A DNA stretch of 64,000 nt, taken from Dioscorea cayenensis subsp. rotundata. Taxonomy: Eukaryota; Streptophyta; Magnoliopsida; Dioscoreales; Dioscoreaceae. Position numbers and translations under genes: made by a program. Location: assembly GCF_009730915.1 (NCBI RefSeq), contig NC_052483.1, positions 2,418,001-2,482,000 of the forward strand. Reading direction: 5' to 3'. Positions 57,926-64,000 of this stretch are shown piece by piece. Within the stretch, counting starts at the first letter, position 1, and each line of letters starts with the position of its first letter. The notes under the pieces are model-generated. The model was not told where the DNA came from. It was given only the letters and a program-made list of their open reading frames with translations, and did no database searches.

Positions 57926-58989
57926 TCAAACACCAAATTTACTCTCCAAAACATCCTCACCAAAAAAAGGAGAGAAAACAAAGAACCCCCGCATGCTCTT
58001 GTGCCTCAATTTACAAACCTCCTTCAACTCACCATTGCTCATCTTGTAAGACATGATCTTATTATTTAACATTCTCAGGAAAACAATGTCCATTTCTGGA
58101 TGAAAAGCCATAACATTAAACCCAACCTCAAACACAACACTATGCTTCAACACCCATTCACCACTCTCATAATCCTTCAACATCCATATATTCATCTCCT
58201 TGTTTCTTTTATCAGCATAATGCAAGCTCCTCGTTAAATTCCCAAGCAGTGCATTCCTTATCAGTGGTTTGATCACAGGCATCTCAATCCTCCTACAAAC
58301 CATGCTGTCAAGATCAATGGCAACCACATGTCTCTTACTAGCAACAATATGAATTATGCCATTCAAGTAAACTCTTCTACTGTATGGGATAAAGCTGGTA
58401 CCAATTTTAGTAGACACTTGAAACTTTTCCCAGCTGCAAGTTTGAGAAGAGAACTTCTCCAGCTCAACACATGAAGATCCTCCATTTGTTTGACTCCAAC
58501 TAGTTGGAATTGAAGAGAGAACTTCGGATAAAAAACTAGGAATAGAGAGTCGAAGAGGTGTAGGTTTCTATTAGTAAGTAAAGTCCAGCTTCGAGCCACA
58601 GGGTTGCAGACAAAGATGTCAGAAGAAGGTGAGCCCTCAAGCTGGCAAAAGAGCAAACCATTGCAGGAGTCTAGGATTTCGTATTTACCAGGATAAGGAA
58701 GGAAGCTGAGGGTGGTGTCCACAAAACCATGGTTGCAGCTTGGTATAGAGAGGTACTTATTACTGATCTTGTAACCACTGTTGGGATCTAGATGTCTGAA
58801 ATTATAGAAAAGGGCGGTCATGGTTGGTGGAAGCAGAGCTTGGCACTAGGCATCAGAAATGAGAGAGTGCCATGCTTTGGAGATGACCATGAACTTGCAT
58901 AAGGACTTGGGTGGTAACCGAATGAGGATGTTGATTAGTATATCATCTGCCAACCTTTTTGCAGTGTTAGACTTCTTTGGAACCTCCAT
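57926..58989 (-). pseudogene. F-box (kelch/associated-domain type) pseudogene
   Basis: Read on minus from 58989, MEVPKKSNTAKRLADDILIN begins a canonical F-box (ILIRLPPKSLCKFMVISKAW), the Skp1-binding part of SCF ubiquitin ligases. It is followed by SDA and an in-frame TAG where family members read on. The same frame then continues MTALFYNFRHLDPNSGYKIS through LDSCNGLLFC and VCNPVARSWTLL, typical of F-box-associated domains. A frame shift falls near 58460-58490, after which the other frame carries the C-terminal part to the stop at 57926. With one stop and one shift this is a recently dead single-exon gene. A shorter protein starting at MTALFYN without the F-box cannot be excluded. Confidence 0.8.
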
Positions 58990-60850
58990 CGTTTCTTGCT
59001 TTGCTGAAATGTTTCAAGGTTTTGATTACTTATAATATTGTGATGTTGAAAATTTATTAATTATAAAAATGAACCTTGGAGAAAGATCAAAGGAGGAAAA
59101 ATTTATAAAGAGAAATGTTGTGTGTGAGGGTGACCAAGTACTAATTGTTTGAATCAGTGTGTTTGCCAGTTAAGTAAAATACAAGATGCATCAGTCTCTG
59201 AGTAGGCATGGGGAAATTGAATAAAAATTTTATATTTGATTTTCTCCACCATGAATATTATTAGAGAAGTTGGAATATTTTTACTGCCAGATAGCTAGTT
59301 ATGGCGATGGCAAAATCTAATTAAGAAATGGGAATAAATAAGTAAGAAAGATGCATGCCCTCAACAAGGAAAAACATACAGAATCAAACAAAAGGAAAAT
59401 TCAACAAGCTAATGAAATTATTTTTAGGTTAAAGGATCATTTTTCAGCTCCAAGCCTTAGTTCAAACAAACATACTTTGAAAAGCATTTTACCCATAAAT
59501 AGCAAAAGGAAAATAAACATATAATTACTCATGAAACTTAACCTATACACTAACATAATAGAGTTTCAAGTTCCATAAGGAAACCATTCAATGCATTTAA
59601 GAGGACGAGCAAGATAGCATATGAGCAATAAAAATACTTTAGCACCCATATAAGCTATGCATTTAAACAAAATTACCACTTACCTCAGCGCAACACATAG
59701 ATTTCTTCCGTAGATATTGCTTTTACGATCATGGACACCGTAGGATTCTATTATCAACTAGACTAAATTAATTCCTTTTCATCAATCATCAAATAAAATT
59801 AATTAATGTTCCAAATGTAATCTTCACAAGTTCAATTGATACATCATTAAGAAAAGAATATGATTTCCAGCTTAAGACAACAAGAAGTGCATGATCAGGT
59901 ATATAATCTCCACTATTTTGTTGTTGTACTGTACTTTATTATAGTAAAACATTTGTATAAAATCACCTCCTGACTACTGAAGAGATATATTATTCTCTTA
60001 GTGTCATTCTTTTCTCATATCATCGACGTCATTTTAATATTATTTTTAACACCCATAATAATATTACTTATTTCATTGGGTACATGCATATAAATCTCTT
60101 AACTTAATCTATTTAACTTTCCCCACATGGACAATATTCACCAAATTTTCACTATTATCAAATATGCACATCAAACTTACGAACTTTAACTCAACGATAA
60201 ATATGTTCACTAACATACATCATGCAGATTAATAATAGCATCAAACTATATTCAAGCTCCATGCACCTTGTTCATAACATCGAATCTCAAAACTTAAACA
60301 ATCCCACAATACAAGAGTAATTAGATCTTCCATAGCTCACACATAGCGCTAAACAAGTTCTAACATCAGCCTCATAAAAACTACCCAATGGCATGCATCA
60401 TTTACACCCATTACTGCTCCTTATTAACTTCAGGATTCATAGCCATACATTGACTTGTTAACATGACAATATAACTCATCAAAACATAAGATCAACCTCA
60501 TTTATATCAAATAAGCTCATCCTAATCATTGTAATATTCAACCATTTTCATTCATCCAAACAACATACACTCTAATAATATCAAATTCAACCATCTTAAC
60601 TCATAGTCACACCAAGAATTCCAAAGAATTTAAGACAACATGCCCAAAGCCATTCTCATCATAAATGTAGCCTGTAGCATCTAAATTAACACCATTCTTG
60701 CAATACATCCCTAATAAGTTAAAATAAGCAATAAACGGGAAAAGGCAATATTACACTTACACGTGTGTGTAAAACATAATAGAATCAAGGGATAGATATC
60801 AATATATAAACTTCTATAAGTTCAAAACATTTACAACAATAAGCCAACCC
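58990..60850. other. Intergenic sequence, nothing recognised
   Basis: No credible gene, and no element with definable ends. Confidence 0.4.
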
Positions 60851-63800
60851 ATTCTAGACTATGCAAATAATTTGGAAGTCCCACTCACCACACTAGAACC
60901 ACTAGAGTTTGAGTTCTCACTAGTCTTCCGCGACAACTTTCCGCCCTTGATCAAGGTTTCCACTCCTAGGAACAACAAAACCAACCAAAGAAACTAAGAA
61001 AACCAACTTCAAATAAAACCAACTTAACTCGAGCATTCGAGGGCAAAAACCATGCATGCTAGCTCCAAACCTCATCTAATCCCAACCTAACTCTCAAGAG
61101 TGATAAAAGAAGTACCAACCGATAACGTCGAAGTTTTGCATGAAAAAAATACATCCGTTCATCTACAATCTTTGGGGGGAAACAAGAACAACACACTTCC
61201 AAGTCACTTGGGCGATCAAACCACCCAAAATCCACATTCAAAACTCAACAATTAGAAACCAAGAAACTAGGTTTTAATCATACGTATACTAGCATGGAAT
61301 GAAATTGAATTATATGCTTGATACACAAAGGAAAATTTTCAAGGAACTTAAAGAACTTAACAAATTTCAAGTGAACCAAGAAATTACAAGAATATTAATA
61401 AGAGAAAGGAGAATACTTCACCTATTGAGTTTGAGACAAAAACCTTCAATTCCTAGCCCTCTACTAGAAGAGAAGGAAGAAGATTGGGGGAAAAAAAAAA
61501 TGAAAACATAGAGAAGATGATGGAAGAAGTGGAGAGGAAGAAGACCATCTGTTGAAATCTGAATAGGAAAAACAAATTGGTAAGAATGGCACCAATTTAA
61601 GGATGAAATAATGGCAAATGACCATTTTACCCCTCTTACTTAAAAACACTTGAGCGAAAAATTTTGGCAAAAAAGAATATTTTCGGCTCATAAAACCTCA
61701 AGTAGAATGATAACTCAAGTAGAATGATAAGGCTAAAAACAGAGCCCTTGATTTTTAAGGTAAATTGAAAGACCGAAATTATTATGCATGATATTATACA
61801 AAACTTCTCATACTAAACCCCTAATTTTTAACCCTAATAACAGGATTGTGAACCAAGTATCACAGGCACTGCCTCTCTCCCCTCCTCCCAACTGCTTCTC
61901 CACTATGTACCAAGTCCTCCTTGCCAAGTTATTTAATTAGACACTGTGTCCAACAGTGTCCATAGTGTGTCGACGTCAGACATAGGTGTGACATTCGTAC
62001 ATCAAGCTCAACAACATGTTCGTGTTTCATACCAAAGTATGGAAGTGCGCCAATTAGAGTGACTTAACGACTTTCTGTGGACCCCGCCCTTAATTAAAGC
62101 TTGCCTTAGTTGCTAATCATACTTACTTTCCCCTTAATTTTTTTTTAGCTGGTTGTTTTGAAAAGCTTGCAAAGGAGGAAAACTTGGAAGGATTCCCGGA
62201 TCCAGTCCCATCCTTGTCACCTGGCCATATTTTCTAATCCCTTGCATTATCACTACCCTTCCTTGCTTCCTCACACCCTCTAAACTCTTCCTCATCTCCT
62301 TTGAAGCCTTAAGAGTGAAGCACCTCACCGGAGCACTGTAGCGGCGGTGATCAAACCGGGGAGGAGCTCTTCAACTCGTCAACAACTCAGAGGTATTTGC
62401 TGAAGGGTGTTCACCTTGTCCGGAAGCTAATCTCCCTCTCATGCATGATGGTGGTTGTCTTGTTGCTTATGTTTGCATGAAGTTGTTGGTTGATATTTTT
62501 TCTTGGTGCTTATCCTTGCATGAAAACCCTCTCCTTATGCATGTTGAAACCCACCCTTGTGCCTCTTGAGTATCTTTAGTTCTTGGTCTCCATGGTACAT
62601 AAAGTTTTATTCATGGAACCATCTATATGTTTATACCATTTTGCTTGAAGCCCAAGCCAAAAACCCAAGTTTTTGCATGCCTAATGAATGTTTAGTTTTG
62701 TAGTTTTGGCATGTGTGTTGGACCTTATATATTTTTGCATCCTTGTGATTATATATATATATACATGCATGCATGCATGCATTGATCTACTACTTGTGCT
62801 AGGAGATTTATTTACATCCTTGTTTCTCTCACCTATTGTCCTTGTTCCTCTTAATCATTCTATGTTCCTTCCCACATCATTGTTATTACCACTAGTATTA
62901 GTTTTTATGTTAGATCTACTTGTAGATACTTTCATATTGTTGTTGTTTTAATGGGGTATTTTTTTAGACTAGCTTAGCATGAACTTTTGTGCTTTGAACT
63001 CTTCCAAATATTCATGTATATTTGGTTGGTTTTCCCTTGGATTTTTAGGACCATCTTGAGCATCATCTTGGATCTCTTTTTGAATTTAGGATCACCAAGT
63101 AAGTAATCCCTTAAACTCTTGTATTTAAATTTTTGTTGTTTTGATTTATTTTCATGCAAAAATTTCTGAAATTTTTGTTTTGCATTTATTCTTTAAAAAA
63201 ATTATTGTGGGAATGCCATCTATTTATGTCTTGTGTTTTTTAGAGGAAGAGAAGTTTCTATACTTAGTTGGAACCATAGTGCTATTATTTGCCAAAACTT
63301 ATATATGTTATTTCCTTGTTACTTCCAAATATTTGGCAAAGTAATTATCCTTTTTGTAACCTTGTTTATTCCCAATAGCAAAAACTTGAGATTTATTAAG
63401 TGCTTGAATCCTTGGTCCACCTAACATCAACTTGAATTACCTATATATTATTTGGGTTATACATTTATCCCTTAAATATCCACTTGCCTTTATGTCCTTG
63501 CCTATCTCCTTCCTATAATTTTTAACATCCTTGTTTTGACAATATTTCCTTTGAAATTATTTTTCTAGCTATTTTGGTTTTAGGTGGCCATTTTTCTTCA
63601 ATTGATGAGATACATTAGACCTTGTATTTTTACAAATTTTAGTATATTATTGTATTAATGCATTTCTTCCTTGAGATTGGTCGAATAATTATTTATTGGT
63701 TTCACTATTATTTATATTTGTGTTATTTTATTTTTTTTTTGTAAATCTTTTATTTTCTTGAATTTTGGGAAAATATTTGTGAAATGTTGTTATTATTTCT

Positions 63801-64000
63801 CCAAAGTGAGAACCAGGCTTAGGCTTGGAAAAAGTGAGTATTTCCTTTTACATTATTTATTTATCTGTTTATTTAATTATTTACTTTATTTTATTAGATG
63901 AATTTTTGGAAAATACTTGTGAATATTCCGTATTCTTGGCTTGGAATTGTATCTCGAATTTTTTTGGTCTCCAAATGAACAATATGCAACCCCATCGCTG
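60851..64000. other. Unresolved repeat-like region
   Basis: Short frames occur but none resembles a known family. At about 61687-61730 a 16-bp phrase, CAAGTAGAATGATAA, is doubled. A (CATG)n run lies at about 62763-62782. The stretch 62090-63000 is more GC-rich and splice-donor-like in places, and could be a leader exon or part of a large repeat that continues past the window. I cannot assign it. Confidence 0.3.

Noticed and set aside
61059-61241. 60-codon minus-strand frame with cysteines
   Set aside because: No known domain and isolated in a repeat-like region.
60851-64000. Long terminal repeat of a retrotransposon
   Set aside because: Some wording felt LTR-like, but no terminal repeats, primer site or coding region could be shown inside the window.
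1-64000. CRISPR arrays, operons, bacterial-type systems
   Set aside because: The sequence is clearly plant nuclear DNA. Tandem repeats seen lack unique spacers.

Overview
The window is nuclear DNA from a flowering plant. It has spliced genes with GT-AG introns, AT-rich intergenic sequence, telo-box and G-box promoter motifs, and plant-only families (GASA/snakin, GH3, plant CNGC, PPR, FAR1-related). The GH3 and NRAMP proteins resemble monocot members as I remember them (rice GH3.8 and NRAMP2), and the low GC argues against a grass. A non-grass monocot such as a yam is my best guess, which is an inference and not proven.

Nine intact-looking genes were rebuilt exon by exon, each giving an open frame of the expected family length. 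They are: an LRR/WD40 protein (+, 1391-4482); a GASA/snakin peptide (+, 6554-6882); aspartate-semialdehyde dehydrogenase (-, 7210-10273); an NRAMP3/4-type metal transporter (-, 11906-14734); a group II GH3 IAA-amido synthetase (-, 26975-28962); a CNGC5/6-type channel (-, 34393-37607); 40S ribosomal protein eS1/S3a (-, 40098-42858); a DG1-like chloroplast PPR protein (+, 44144-49397); and a small SVIP-like protein ending in a 15-nt exon (-, 51899-52425). Three dead genes were also found: a FAR1-related (FRS) pseudogene (55450-57640), an F-box pseudogene (57926-58989), and a fragment of a second F-box copy (about 39280-39500).

Genes lie close together in 1-15 kb and 34-59 kb. Repeat-rich gaps lie at 14.8-27 kb, 29-34 kb and 59-64 kb. 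The genes are ordinary eukaryotic single transcription units with unrelated jobs: lysine/threonine/methionine synthesis, metal export from the vacuole, auxin inactivation, calcium signalling, translation and plastid development. I see no operon-like or cluster logic.

The most informative new material is in the repeats. Two tRNA-headed SINEs, at 19.1 and 32.4 kb, carry clear target-site duplications, one of them a perfect 17 bp. At least two further, otherwise different elements appear to share their 3' end. A Tourist/Harbinger-type MITE with a TAA duplication sits inside one of these elements. There is also an apparently perfect 289-bp tandem duplication inside an eS1 intron, a long fold-back element at 53 kb, paired GC-rich islands at 17.2 and 18.4 kb, and several local tandem or direct duplications. 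I found no CRISPR array, no true tRNA or rRNA gene, and no clearly undescribed multi-gene system.
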